Source: Mesotoga prima MesG1.Ag.4.2 (lineage in GTDB: Bacteria; Thermotogota; Thermotogae; Petrotogales; Kosmotogaceae). From it: 64,000 bases of DNA. Under the pieces are notes generated by a model that saw only the letters and a program-made list of their open reading frames with translations, ran no database searches and was not told where the DNA came from. Made by a program: the position numbers and the translations under genes. Positions 36,744-46,217 of the stretch are shown piece after piece. The stretch spans positions 930,001 to 994,000 of the forward strand of contig NC_017934.1 in NCBI RefSeq assembly GCF_000147715.2, in the 5' to 3' direction. Numbering within the stretch: the first letter of the stretch is position 1; the number at the start of each line of letters is the position of its first letter.

Positions 36744-37826
36744 ATGAAAAAAACGAAAGTCGCAGTTATAAAGACGAGTCCGGAAAGAGTTCTCGATGAC
36801 TATAGAAGGCTTGCAAAACTTGCCGGAATGAAAGAGGCCATGGACGGAAGCGCCACGACAATCTTGAAAGACAACATATCATGGCACCTTCCGATGCCCG
36901 GCGCAAACAGCACGCCCTGGCAGCTGGAAGGTGCCGTACTGGCTCTGAAAGAAGAAGGCTTCGGCGAAATAGTGGCTGTGGAGAACAAAACCGTGGTCAC
37001 GAGACCGAAGTACGGAGAGAAGCAGAACAAGTATGATATCATCTACGAAAAGTACGGTATCCCAATCCTTTACAACTTCGAACCGGAAAATATGTCATGG
37101 GTAGAATATACGCCCAAGAGCAAACTGAGAATACTTCCGAAGATATACCCTGAAGGACTGAGACTGCCCGACTACTTCTTCGGGAAAAATATCGTTCAGC
37201 TTCCGACGATGAAGTGCCACATCTATACGACGACCACGGGTGCGATGAAAAATGCGTTTGGTGGCCTGCTCAACGTTAAGAGGCATTACACCCACTCATG
37301 GATACACGAGACACTGGTTGACTTGCTGAAGATACAGAAGGAGATACACTCCGGTCTGTTCGCTTTCATGGACGGCACGACAGCAGGGAATGGGCCGGGA
37401 CCGAGGACAGTGATTCCCGTGAAAACAGACTACATACTTGCCAGCGAAGATCAGGTCGCAATAGATGCCGTCGCAGCGAAAATGATGGGCTTCAATCCGA
37501 TGGATCTGAAATACATAAGGCTGGCCGATGAAGAGGAGCTCGGAAATGGAAGGCCCGAGAACATAGAACTTGTCGGAGATGACATTTCCGGTGTCGACTT
37601 GAAATTCCATGTTGGAGACAACTTTGCGAGCAGAGTCGGAGATCTTCTCTGGTTCAGTCCCTTGAAGGTCTTTCAGAAACTCTTCTTCCACACTCCGCTT
37701 GTAAAAATCTTCGTGGCCGCTTCAGACACCTATCATGATAAATACTGGTGGAAGAAGCACGGCGTTCAGATTTTCGAGGAGTGGAAGAAAGAGAGCCCCT
37801 GGGGCCGTTTGTGGGAGAGCTATTGA
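36744..37826 (+). CDS. DUF362 domain-containing protein
   Basis: 360 aa, no signal peptide, no membrane segment. It starts TKVAVIKTSPERVLDDYRRL; the DUF362 core is visible as PTMKCHIYTTTTGAMKNAFGGL, MDGTTAGNGPGPRTVIPVKTDYILASEDQVAIDAVAAKMMGF. Function of the family is not established; some members carry ferredoxin domains, this one does not. ATG 36744 has GGAGGCACTAAA upstream. It is in the middle of the envelope locus. Confidence 0.88.
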   Translation: MKKTKVAVIKTSPERVLDDYRRLAKLAGMKEAMDGSATTILKDNISWHLPMPGANSTPWQLEGAVLALKEEGFGEIVAVENKTVVTRPKYGEKQNKYDIIYEKYGIPILYNFEPENMSWVEYTPKSKLRILPKIYPEGLRLPDYFFGKNIVQLPTMKCHIYTTTTGAMKNAFGGLLNVKRHYTHSWIHETLVDLLKIQKEIHSGLFAFMDGTTAGNGPGPRTVIPVKTDYILASEDQVAIDAVAAKMMGFNPMDLKYIRLADEEELGNGRPENIELVGDDISGVDLKFHVGDNFASRVGDLLWFSPLKVFQKLFFHTPLVKIFVAASDTYHDKYWWKKHGVQIFEEWKKESPWGRLWESY

Positions 37827-37869
37827 TAGACAATTCTCTTTGGGAATGAAAACTTGGGTGGGGGGAATC

Positions 37870-39183
37870 ATGGCCGATCATCACTTGAAATTTGCGCTGA
37901 GTGCTAGGACAAGACGCGCCGCAGTGGTCTTTCTGTTTGTCTTTGTTCTGTCATACGTCTTCACCTCTGTCAGTGTCTGGACGACAGACAGCAGATTCAT
38001 AACGGTGTCTAGATTCATTAGAGTTTACGGTCACGAGAATTTGATCAGAGGCACGGGATATGCCCCGGAGCAATATCGCTTCGGTGGATTCTACCTTGTT
38101 GAAAACTTCTTCAAGTACATTCCTTTGAAATGGTATGACGTATATAATACCACTCTCTCCGATCTGCTCATTAGCGAAGAGACCTGGACAGAAGAGATGC
38201 AGAAAACCGTTGACAAATTCTTCCCCCAGGACGACAGGGAAGAGATGATTGGTGAAGTTCAGAGGGTTATTGATAAGACTTTAGAATCATTCTTCCCGGG
38301 CAACGCCCTTGTTCAGAATCTACTGCGGGGTATGATTGACGGTCTGCATTGGCAGGGCTACTTGACGAATATCGAAGAGACCCTGCTTACTCTTGGAGAG
38401 ATGATACCGGAAAATATCAGGAACCATCTGCTCGAGGACAGCGAAGAGACAAGACTCGTGAACGGATACTTCACATCGAGATTCTTCCTCTTCATGATTC
38501 TTCTGACGATTATCTACTTTCTGTGCAGAGAGTTCCTGAACACTGTGCAGTCGCTGTTTGGAGTCGTTCTCTTCGCCGCTCTAGTTCCAATCGCCCTTCA
38601 AGATTTCCTTCAGGCCGAGACAGTCCTTTCATTAGTGCTGTTTTCTTCAATGCTCTTGCTAACGAAGAGGGACGGAAGCAGACTTGTTTTATTGCTCGTG
38701 ACGATTCTCTGCTGCACGGCAAGAACGGATCACGCTCTGTTTGGCGCGTTGATTTACGGTCTGATGCACGGAATCGAATCACTTAGGAGAAGGCAATGGT
38801 TTGGGGCGCTCTTCTCTGCGCTGCTCTTGATAATTCCTGTGGCCGCGACGGCTTTAATCAGTGTTTTTCTCTTTCCTGAAGCCGAGTACTATGTCGATCT
38901 CATTCAGTTAGAGTTCAATATTACTCATTTATGGAGCTGGATCTTCCCTTCGATTCTTCTACTGTTGCCGATTGTCTTTTTCTCCCAAATCAAGCATGTC
39001 GAATTCTACAGAAAGACTTGGCCGTGGATTCCTTTCTTCGTAGCGGCAAACTTTATCGTTGGAAAGACGGCCGAAGTGAGATTGTTCCTTCCCCTAGTCA
39101 TTTACTCCATTCCTCTTGTCATAGGAGGCATGAAAAGGTCTCTTGAAGGAGAGGAGGATTTGACGGACAGCAGGGAGGTTTGA
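37870..39183 (+). CDS. Polytopic membrane protein, GT-C-like (paralogue 1)
   Basis: About 437 aa. One TM (about 18-38), then a long extracytoplasmic loop of ~150 residues starting VWTTDSRFITVSRFIR and APEQYRFGGFYLVENFF, then about eight TMs, ending with NFIVGKTAEVRLFLPLVIY. The layout (acidic residue right after TM1, and a late R/AEVR.FLP motif) resembles GT-C glycosyltransferases that use lipid-linked sugars. The loop insert rich in Glu/Asp is unusual. ATG 37870 follows GGTGGGGGG; no clear homologue by name. It is paralogous to the gene at 39338. Confidence 0.72.
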   Translation: MADHHLKFALSARTRRAAVVFLFVFVLSYVFTSVSVWTTDSRFITVSRFIRVYGHENLIRGTGYAPEQYRFGGFYLVENFFKYIPLKWYDVYNTTLSDLLISEETWTEEMQKTVDKFFPQDDREEMIGEVQRVIDKTLESFFPGNALVQNLLRGMIDGLHWQGYLTNIEETLLTLGEMIPENIRNHLLEDSEETRLVNGYFTSRFFLFMILLTIIYFLCREFLNTVQSLFGVVLFAALVPIALQDFLQAETVLSLVLFSSMLLLTKRDGSRLVLLLVTILCCTARTDHALFGALIYGLMHGIESLRRRQWFGALFSALLLIIPVAATALISVFLFPEAEYYVDLIQLEFNITHLWSWIFPSILLLLPIVFFSQIKHVEFYRKTWPWIPFFVAANFIVGKTAEVRLFLPLVIYSIPLVIGGMKRSLEGEEDLTDSREV

Positions 39184-39337
39184 GGTAAAAGTCGGTTTTC
39201 GGCCTAATATGTTTCACAAGCTTTGCAGTAGGCAACGAAGATGAAAGATCAAGACTCTGTGATTTGAGAGATCCAATGGTATTATCTCTACAATCGGGTA
39301 CGAATGGCAGTCATCTGAAGAAATCCGGAGGTGAACC

Positions 39338-40627
39338 GTGGAAGAAAAGTACAGCATTGGGCGAGGGGTTCTTCTCCTTATCATTTTTGCCTTGCTTTCC
39401 TACATATTTACATCGATGACTGTGTGGACGACGGATGGAAAGTATCTCTTCGTATCCAGATATCTAAGAATCAATCAGCATAATCGTGTAATATCCGGAG
39501 AGAACTTCGCGCCCGATCAATACAGATTTGGCAGTTACTACCTTGTGGAAAATCTCTTCAAATTCCTTCCCATCGAGTGGCTCGATGAAAACAGCGAAGA
39601 GCTTTCGAGGATGTTGTTGTCAAGCGACTACTGGACAGAAGATAAGAAGGGCATGATAGACTCATACTTCCCGGTGGCCGAAAGAGAGAAACTTGTTTCG
39701 GACAGTGAAAAGGTTATCGAAGAGCTTGTCGATTCCGTAACCGGCAAGAACATTCTTCTGAACAACGCGCTCAAGGCGTTTGCGAGCAGTCTAAACTGGC
39801 AGGTGTACTTGACGGACCCTGCAACGACCGCTCTCCTTATAGGCGAAAGGTTGCCCGAAGACATCAAAAGGGCCGTGGAACTATCGAGTGATGAGAACCG
39901 GATTCTGAACGGCCATATCACGGCAAGATTCTTCTTCAATATTTTGACGCTCATACTCCTGTACGGCTTTTGCAGAGTCTTCTCGTCGCCTTCCGAATCA
40001 CTGCTGTCGACCGTGGCCTTTCAGGCCATAATGCCCCTTACGACCATGTATTTCGGCTGGGAGACTTTTCATGCTGCGGCTCTCTTTATCGGTGGGCTGC
40101 TGTTGATAGCCAAAAGGGGCAGATTCTATCTCCTTTGCCTGTTGATGGCACTTGGATCGCTTTTCAGACCGGATCATATGATATTTCTCTCTCTCATCTA
40201 TCTACTGTTCAATTTGGAGAGAGGCCTGTCCTGGCAGAAAAGAGCGTTCATTCTGTCAAAGAGTCTAATTGCCGGCGCAATACCAGCGGTGCTGACTTTC
40301 GTCGTCAGTCGTTTTATATTCCCGGATGCGGAGTACTCGGTGGACTTGATTCAGTTCAGATACAATATGACCTATATCTGGTCATGGATTTACCCGATGA
40401 TCTTTGCTTCGATTCCGCTGCTGTTTCTTAGAGAAGTGAAGCGCTGTGGCTTTTTCAGGAAGACATGGTTCTGGGTCATTCCGTTCATTGCCATGAATTT
40501 TCTCATCGCAAGGACTGCTGAAGTCAGATTGTTCACCCCGGTCATCGCTTTCTTGGCGCCGCTCATAGGGATCGGGCTGCAAAGGTTTTTTCCCGGCAGA
40601 TCCATGGAGAACACGGCGATTGAATAA
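39338..40627 (+). CDS. Polytopic membrane protein, GT-C-like (paralogue 2)
   Basis: 429 aa, same plan as the preceding paralogue. TM1, then VWTTDGKYLFVSRYLRINQ, FAPDQYRFGSYYLVENLFKF, a ~100-residue acidic insert (TEDKKGMIDSYFPVAEREKL..), about eight TMs, and NFLIARTAEVRLFTPVIAF near the end. The conserved positions between the two copies (TTD, APxQYRFG, YLVENxFK, TAEVRLFxP) mark the probable active or structural residues. GTG 39338 follows GGAGGTGAACC. A TATTAT element with TGG (39280-39285) could be its own promoter. Confidence 0.72.
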   Translation: MEEKYSIGRGVLLLIIFALLSYIFTSMTVWTTDGKYLFVSRYLRINQHNRVISGENFAPDQYRFGSYYLVENLFKFLPIEWLDENSEELSRMLLSSDYWTEDKKGMIDSYFPVAEREKLVSDSEKVIEELVDSVTGKNILLNNALKAFASSLNWQVYLTDPATTALLIGERLPEDIKRAVELSSDENRILNGHITARFFFNILTLILLYGFCRVFSSPSESLLSTVAFQAIMPLTTMYFGWETFHAAALFIGGLLLIAKRGRFYLLCLLMALGSLFRPDHMIFLSLIYLLFNLERGLSWQKRAFILSKSLIAGAIPAVLTFVVSRFIFPDAEYSVDLIQFRYNMTYIWSWIYPMIFASIPLLFLREVKRCGFFRKTWFWVIPFIAMNFLIARTAEVRLFTPVIAFLAPLIGIGLQRFFPGRSMENTAIE

Positions 40628-40755
40628 TCTAGGGACTCCCTGTCGAGTCCGATTATCGCGGCGTATTCTATACGACTCATTTTAGGCGGAACTGCAAGTT
40701 TTGTTTCAATCGCCTTTCGATAGAGGAATTCGGGCCCACTTATGGGATAATCTCG

Positions 40756-40761
40756 TATAAT
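40756..40761 (+). promoter_or_regulatory. TATAAT -10 element upstream of the outer-membrane-type protein
   Basis: Consensus TATAAT 22 nt before ATG 40783. No convincing -35 at 17 nt. Confidence 0.35.
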
Positions 40762-40782
40762 CGATGGAGGAGGATGCTCTAT

Positions 40783-42171
40783 ATGAAACGACTTCTACTG
40801 CTGTTCGTGATTGTTATTTCAGTTGCTTTGTGCGCAAAGACCGGGCTTTTTTTGAGCATTTATCCGGTTCTCTCCCTGAACAACTACACAGTTCACGATA
40901 GAGATTATCAACCTGGCTTCGATGACTTGCGCACTTACTTTTCTTATCCGGCATTTGCATCGGCCGGCGTGGAATTTTCCGGAAGCAGTTATCGGGCATT
41001 GTTCAGGCTCGACTTCAGGCAGGACATTACCTCTTTTCTTCGAGGCAGGAGCTGGTCGAACTTTCCGATAAGGCACAACGCTTATACTCTCTACATAGAT
41101 ACAGATCTTCCCAGGGTCGGTTTTGCCGAGTTTGAAAATGATTTCTTGAGGATTTCTGCCGGTAAGCGAAGACTTCACTTCGGTCCCGCTACATACAATT
41201 TCGTGCTATCGGAGACCGTGCCCTATTTTGAACATCTGTGGCTCGATCTTGGCGCGGAGGTTTTATCCGGTAAGTACTTCTACAGCTTTTTCGTCATATC
41301 TTCTGACCGATCAATCTTCGATAGCCCGAGAACTCTCATCGGCCACAGCATCGGTTATGAGGGCAGTTCCACAAGAGTCGGTTTCGTCGAGACGAATCTC
41401 ATCAGCAATACGTTTCCCGACCTGAGAGACATGAGTCCCTTCATGGTCTTTCACAACAACTACGCAAAGAACTCCAACGTCAACGCCGGCCTGTTCGTCG
41501 AATCGAGGATAGGAATTCTGGAGCTGTACGGCATGCTTTATGCCGATGATATTTTGATCCCCGGTGATAGAACGGAAAACCCAACTTCGTTGGGATGGTA
41601 TCTTGGAGGGGAAGCGGCTTTAATTGATGGAAATAGTTACGTGGGACCAGTATTGTGGGACGAACAGTTCGGTCTCAGGGAGAAGACTCTTTTCAAAGAA
41701 TCGGGGGGTTTGAAGCTGAAGTACGAGCACTATCACAGCACCCCGTATCTCTATAATAGAGAGTTTGAGGAAGGAAAGTACATAAACCCGATCCGCTTCA
41801 ACGCAGACGACATAGAGGGGGGCGCGTACCTTGTAATAAACGGCTTCTACGGGTTTCCGTACGGTCCCGATATCTCACTTGACCTTCTAGCCCTTTCTTA
41901 TGAAACACGTAGGATTTTCACGGAATTGCGTATTGAATACATAAGGCAGGGTTCCTACAGGATAGAAGATTTCTACGGTGAACCGTTTGAATTTGACTGG
42001 TACAGACTCGCACAACCGATCACCGGAAAAGCGAGGCTCTCTCTGAACTTCCATTACAGCCCTGATGAAAAGCAGGAGGTCACCCTCTCTGCTTCTATGG
42101 CATTGGGCGGAAAATCGGAATTCAGTCTAAAAATAGGTTACGGGAGACTCTTCAACTTCCTGGAGTTCTGA
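40783..42171 (+). CDS. Outer-membrane beta-barrel, capsule-assembly (Wzi)-like protein
   Basis: About 462 aa with a signal peptide (MKRLLLLFVIVISVALCAK). The mature part is rich in alternating aromatic/polar strands and ends in Phe (FNFLEF), as outer-membrane barrels do. ISAGKRRLHFGPATYNFVLSETVPYFEHLWLDLG resembles the conserved segment of Wzi-type barrels, which anchor surface polysaccharide. In Thermotogota this would sit in the toga. ATG 40783 is preferred over 40774, where the GGAGG would be too close. Last plus-strand gene of the envelope locus. Confidence 0.7.
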   Translation: MKRLLLLFVIVISVALCAKTGLFLSIYPVLSLNNYTVHDRDYQPGFDDLRTYFSYPAFASAGVEFSGSSYRALFRLDFRQDITSFLRGRSWSNFPIRHNAYTLYIDTDLPRVGFAEFENDFLRISAGKRRLHFGPATYNFVLSETVPYFEHLWLDLGAEVLSGKYFYSFFVISSDRSIFDSPRTLIGHSIGYEGSSTRVGFVETNLISNTFPDLRDMSPFMVFHNNYAKNSNVNAGLFVESRIGILELYGMLYADDILIPGDRTENPTSLGWYLGGEAALIDGNSYVGPVLWDEQFGLREKTLFKESGGLKLKYEHYHSTPYLYNREFEEGKYINPIRFNADDIEGGAYLVINGFYGFPYGPDISLDLLALSYETRRIFTELRIEYIRQGSYRIEDFYGEPFEFDWYRLAQPITGKARLSLNFHYSPDEKQEVTLSASMALGGKSEFSLKIGYGRLFNFLEF

Positions 42172-42189
42172 GCCTCTTGCTTGTAAAGT

Positions 42190-43008
42190 CTATTTTTCGA
42201 ACGAAGCCATCGAGAATTTCTCGTTGCCTTTGTTTAACCAGCGCGCTTCAAATATCTTCAGATCTTCTTCCAGGGATAACCTGAAACTCTCTTCGCAGGA
42301 TCCGAAGAAGTCGATAGGACTCACAGAAATAAATCCTCTATCTATACTCACATAGTCAAGATCTTCCTCGTGAGAATCGTAGAGGATTTCCTTCTTCATC
42401 CAGAATTCTTCTTCGCCCCATTCATTGACTTTCTTCTCAAACCAGCGCCTCTTAAGCAAACCGCCGGGTCTCGTACAGTTTATGCCTTTAATCCTGTTTC
42501 GAGGAACTGCCGGAACGTTAACATTTAGAACTGTATGCTTTGGAAGCTTTTTCCAGTCGTACTCCCTCACGAAGTTTTCCGAAAAATCAACCGCTGCGAG
42601 AAAATCTGGATTCTCTTCACTGGCAATCGATACCGCCATCGCCGGAATCCCATGAATTCTTGCTTCAAGCGCCGCCGAGAGAGTACCCGAGTACCTAACA
42701 TCCACTCCTAGATTCTGACCGTAATTTATCCCACTCACTACCAGGTCGAAATTCCCTAGGCCCTTGATTACCGAAGCTGCGACTACACAGTCTGCAGGAG
42801 TCCCACTTGTGCAGAAGGAGGAGACATTTTCCACCGTGCTTCTTTCCCTTATTTTCACCGGAGTTAACCAAGTTATTGAATGACTTACCCCGCTTCGGTT
42901 ACTTTCTGGAGCGATTATTGTGACCTCATGAGCAGCTGAAAGCTTTTTTGCAAGCGATCTTATTCCTGTTGATTCTATTCCATCATCATTAGTCAATAGT
43001 ATTCTCAA
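42190..43008 (-). CDS. surE: 5'/3'-nucleotidase SurE
   Basis: Metal-dependent nucleoside monophosphate phosphatase (272 aa). N-terminal ILLTNDDGIESTGI with the metal-binding Asp pair, APESNRSGVSHSIT, GTPADCV and VVSGINYGQNLGVDVRYSGTLSAALEA are diagnostic. TTG 43008 follows GGTGGTGAATTC. It lies downstream of the permease gene in reverse order and may be separately transcribed. Confidence 0.94.
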   Translation of the reverse strand: MRILLTNDDGIESTGIRSLAKKLSAAHEVTIIAPESNRSGVSHSITWLTPVKIRERSTVENVSSFCTSGTPADCVVAASVIKGLGNFDLVVSGINYGQNLGVDVRYSGTLSAALEARIHGIPAMAVSIASEENPDFLAAVDFSENFVREYDWKKLPKHTVLNVNVPAVPRNRIKGINCTRPGGLLKRRWFEKKVNEWGEEEFWMKKEILYDSHEEDLDYVSIDRGFISVSPIDFFGSCEESFRLSLEEDLKIFEARWLNKGNEKFSMASFEK

Positions 43009-43077
43009 AAGAATTCACCACCACTGATATTTTATCGTAAATTTCGACTTCTTTCTAAGCCTAATTGTGGCAAGTGT

Positions 43078-45111
43078 TCAGTCATACTCTATTCCTTGAT
43101 CACGGAGATTCGAGCTGTAGATTAGCCTCAGAGAACTTCGAAAGAAAATCAGCAGAGGTACTACCCCAATTACCGATGCAGCACCAAAGAGATTCCACGA
43201 AGTGTAGTAGCTTCTCACTTCTCCCACATAGCTGAATATTCTAAGAGAGAAAGGCATCAGCTCCTGGCTGTTAAGAAGAATCAAGGGCGTGCTAAATGAA
43301 CTGAACGACGAAACCATTACGTACACCAGAAGACCTCCGATTACAGGCAATGAAAGCGGGATTAAGATTTTCACCAGGTAGCCAGTTCCAGATAATCCTT
43401 CCAACAGGGACACTTCTCGGAGCTCTCTCGGAACCGAGGAAAAGAATTCAGCAAGAAGGATTATCGTAAGGGGAAGGGACTGAATGCAAACAACTATCCC
43501 AATCCCAAAGAGACTGTCAGTTAGACGGAGCTTATCGAATACGAAATACATCGGAAGCAGAGTATGCATTCCAGTGTAGAGACTGCCAAATAGAATTATT
43601 GAAGCCAAACCTTTCACAAGCATAGACTTTCTCTGTGAGAAAAGGTATGAGAAGGGTATACCTGCCATTAGCAGGATTAAGGAGGCCCAGAAGGCGATAA
43701 TAATTGTATTAAGAATATTCGACATAAGTCCGTCGGAAATGACTCTGCCAAAATTTGCAAGAGTCATTTCACTAAGTGAAGGCATTATGTCTGAATCAGC
43801 GGCAAAAGAAAGCACAAGAATATAAATGACTACCAAGGCCGTCGGTATTAGGCACAATACCATCAGTGTTCTCTTCAGCCAGCCCGGGATAGTGAAATCG
43901 ATAATCGGGAACCTGTATCTTAGTGAGAACAAAATTAGCGGTACGCTTAATAGGGTAGCGGGAACTATTCCACTTACTCCCCTCTGTACTACTCCCAATA
44001 TGGTTATTAGAACTTCATATATCAAAAGTGTCCCTACGAGGAGTCTGAAAGTCTTCCTGAATCGTGGGATAATTAGGGGAAGAATTGAGTATCCTAAAAT
44101 TACGGGGAGCAGAAGCAAATTCAAGCCTGTGAAAAGCCCAAGAAATACATGGGCTGCACTGCTCAGAAATAGTACATGCCTGTGCCTTTTCGGAACATCC
44201 CCTCTTGAAAAGAGGGCACCCAGTATCCAGATTAGCGAAAAACCCCCAACAAACACCGCGTAGGCTGAAAGAAGCCCATAATCTTTAACGGAGCTAAACT
44301 TCCTGAACAAAGCAATACCAAGAAAAGTTGTCGAGCCGGTTAAGGTATTCGGAGTGAACCCCTCCGGCAAAAGAGGACCGTTACCAGTCATGAGAAAGAC
44401 AGATGTGAATTCCTTCATTGATCTCGCAAGCTGAAAAAAGAAATAAGGAATAAGCAGAAATCGTATCTCTCCGAAAAGAATGCTAGAGGTATAAATATCG
44501 CCCGTTCCGTCGATCTTCATTACGTCATCAAGTTCTTTAGAGACTCTTCCCAACATTCCGAGAATTATCATTGTAGACAGAGGTAATGAAAGCCAAATGC
44601 TTACGAAAAGAGAGGATGTAAATGCTTGAAAGGCGTTGAGAGTTATGTCGATTTCCGTCCCAAGGACAATGTTAAATAACGAATACCCTCCATATCCTTG
44701 GACAAGAGCCCTCCAACCCGAGACTGTAATGAATGAAGGTATGAACCAGCCGACTCCAAGAAGAATAAGACTGGCCTTACTTAACTTAGTTGCCTTTCTA
44801 AGTCTCAATGCAATTAAGAATGACAGCAAGATCTCAATCGATGTCTTGAGAGTAGACCACAATGCGGTAAGTCTTAGAGAGAGCTTGAAACCAGAGTCTC
44901 CAAGTACCTCTTCGAAGTTCTTCAGACCAGAAAAAACAGGAGCCTGTTGAAAGACCCCGTATTCTGTGAAAGAAATGTAAATTGCCCAGAGTATAGGCAC
45001 AATGGTAGCTACTCCCAGTATTAAAGTCACTGGCAAAACCATGGACCACTTATTTCTTAGTAAAAGAGAGAGCAGACACAGTGCAAAGAAGATCGGCAAA
45101 ACTACCGACAT
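43078..45111 (-). CDS. Fused MalF-MalG-type ABC transporter permease
   Basis: 677 aa: two permease modules in one chain. The N half (to about 330) has YISFTEYGVFQQAPVFSGLKNFEEVL and an ATPase-contact loop ELDDVMKIDGTGDIYTSSIL..LIP. A middle part of about 100 residues adds several TMs. The C half (about 410-677) has NFGRVISDGLMSNILNTIIIAFWAS and a second loop REVSLLEGLSGTGYLVKILIPLSLP. Fusion of the two carbohydrate-type permeases is uncommon. It starts 2 nt from the binding-protein stop and is the last gene of the purine-type operon. The likely ATPase is divergent at 59170. Confidence 0.88.
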   Translation of the reverse strand: MSVVLPIFFALCLLSLLLRNKWSMVLPVTLILGVATIVPILWAIYISFTEYGVFQQAPVFSGLKNFEEVLGDSGFKLSLRLTALWSTLKTSIEILLSFLIALRLRKATKLSKASLILLGVGWFIPSFITVSGWRALVQGYGGYSLFNIVLGTEIDITLNAFQAFTSSLFVSIWLSLPLSTMIILGMLGRVSKELDDVMKIDGTGDIYTSSILFGEIRFLLIPYFFFQLARSMKEFTSVFLMTGNGPLLPEGFTPNTLTGSTTFLGIALFRKFSSVKDYGLLSAYAVFVGGFSLIWILGALFSRGDVPKRHRHVLFLSSAAHVFLGLFTGLNLLLLPVILGYSILPLIIPRFRKTFRLLVGTLLIYEVLITILGVVQRGVSGIVPATLLSVPLILFSLRYRFPIIDFTIPGWLKRTLMVLCLIPTALVVIYILVLSFAADSDIMPSLSEMTLANFGRVISDGLMSNILNTIIIAFWASLILLMAGIPFSYLFSQRKSMLVKGLASIILFGSLYTGMHTLLPMYFVFDKLRLTDSLFGIGIVVCIQSLPLTIILLAEFFSSVPRELREVSLLEGLSGTGYLVKILIPLSLPVIGGLLVYVMVSSFSSFSTPLILLNSQELMPFSLRIFSYVGEVRSYYTSWNLFGAASVIGVVPLLIFFRSSLRLIYSSNLRDQGIEYD

Positions 45112-45112
45112 A

Positions 45113-46216
45113 CTATCTTATAGAGTCAATGTAAGACTGCGCACCAGAAAGAGCCTGGTCAACAGTCATTGCTCCGCTATATATTGCTTGCAATGCGGGT
45201 TCTAGAGCCTCAAACAAAAGAGACTGATATCCCGGGAGATTCGGCATGAACTTACCTTGGTTAACTACCGATTCCAGCTCTTGAGGAGAGTCGGAACCGA
45301 ATAGTGGATACTTGTCGTACTCTACAAAGAAGTCATGACTATGCTCGTTCAGAAAGCCAATAAAACTCATGCACTGCTCACAGGTATCACTATTGAATAG
45401 TGCAAAACCCTTAGAGTCAATGATACCTCTTACTTCTACGCCTTCAATATTGGGAAAGGGTAACATCACGAAGTCGGGACCTTTTTCCCTGAATTTGGAG
45501 GCCATGTAGCTTCCCTGAAGCATTATACCTATCTTACCCTGAGCAAAGAGCTTGTTCATTGCGGCTCTCTCCAGTCTCGAAATCACTCCATTGTCGAAGT
45601 ACTCCTTAATTTTAGATACTATTTCTCTACTTCCGGAGGCTCCGATATTTAGTTCGTACAGTTCCTCTTGAGACATGAGAGCAGAGACATAAGGGAACAT
45701 TACGTAAGGAGATGTGAAATCAAATGCTATTGGGTAATCAACAACTCCAGTAAGGCTCTCCTTTATAGCTTCGAATTGATCAAAATCAAGTTTCTCTCCC
45801 AAAACGATACCAGCTTCTTCAAAAGCATTGAGATTGACAAAGGCGACCTGACAATCCGCGTAAAAGGGAACGGCGGTAATTTCGCCGTTCCATACGTAGG
45901 CGTTCAGAAATTTCTGAGAGTAGCCAGTAAGACTGGCAAGATTGAGACTTAGACTGCGTCCAGATGCAGCGACATCTCCCACATAAGTATCTTTTATCAT
46001 AGCAGCATCGGGAAGGTACCCTGTCTTCAGGTTTATGTTCAGTTTTTCTTCAATCTTTGGGAAGTAAACAATCTCAACATCAATCCCTGTCTCTTCTTTG
46101 AATGCGGCGGCGGCATCCCTGTAGAATTTCTCCCCTTCCCAGCTAACCCAGAAGGTTATGCCAAACACTGCAGAGCATACTAAAATGACAAGGACAGATA
46201 GAAACAATCTCTTCAT
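45113..46216 (-). CDS. Extracellular solute-binding protein, family 1
   Basis: 367 aa with signal peptide (MKRLFLSVLVILVCSAVFG). The mature N-terminus TFWVSWEGEKFYRDAAAAFKEETGIDVEIVYFP is the family 1 pattern; AMNKLFAQGKIGIMLQGSYMASKFREKGPDFVMLPFPNIEG is the usual hinge region. Its ribosome site (GGAGGTATGAA) lies inside the last codons of the molybdenum subunit and the ATG overlaps that stop, so it is translated with the catabolic operon. The ligand is unknown; context suggests a purine-derived or ureide compound. Confidence 0.9.
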   Translation of the reverse strand: MKRLFLSVLVILVCSAVFGITFWVSWEGEKFYRDAAAAFKEETGIDVEIVYFPKIEEKLNINLKTGYLPDAAMIKDTYVGDVAASGRSLSLNLASLTGYSQKFLNAYVWNGEITAVPFYADCQVAFVNLNAFEEAGIVLGEKLDFDQFEAIKESLTGVVDYPIAFDFTSPYVMFPYVSALMSQEELYELNIGASGSREIVSKIKEYFDNGVISRLERAAMNKLFAQGKIGIMLQGSYMASKFREKGPDFVMLPFPNIEGVEVRGIIDSKGFALFNSDTCEQCMSFIGFLNEHSHDFFVEYDKYPLFGSDSPQELESVVNQGKFMPNLPGYQSLLFEALEPALQAIYSGAMTVDQALSGAQSYIDSIR

Positions 46217-46217
46217 T

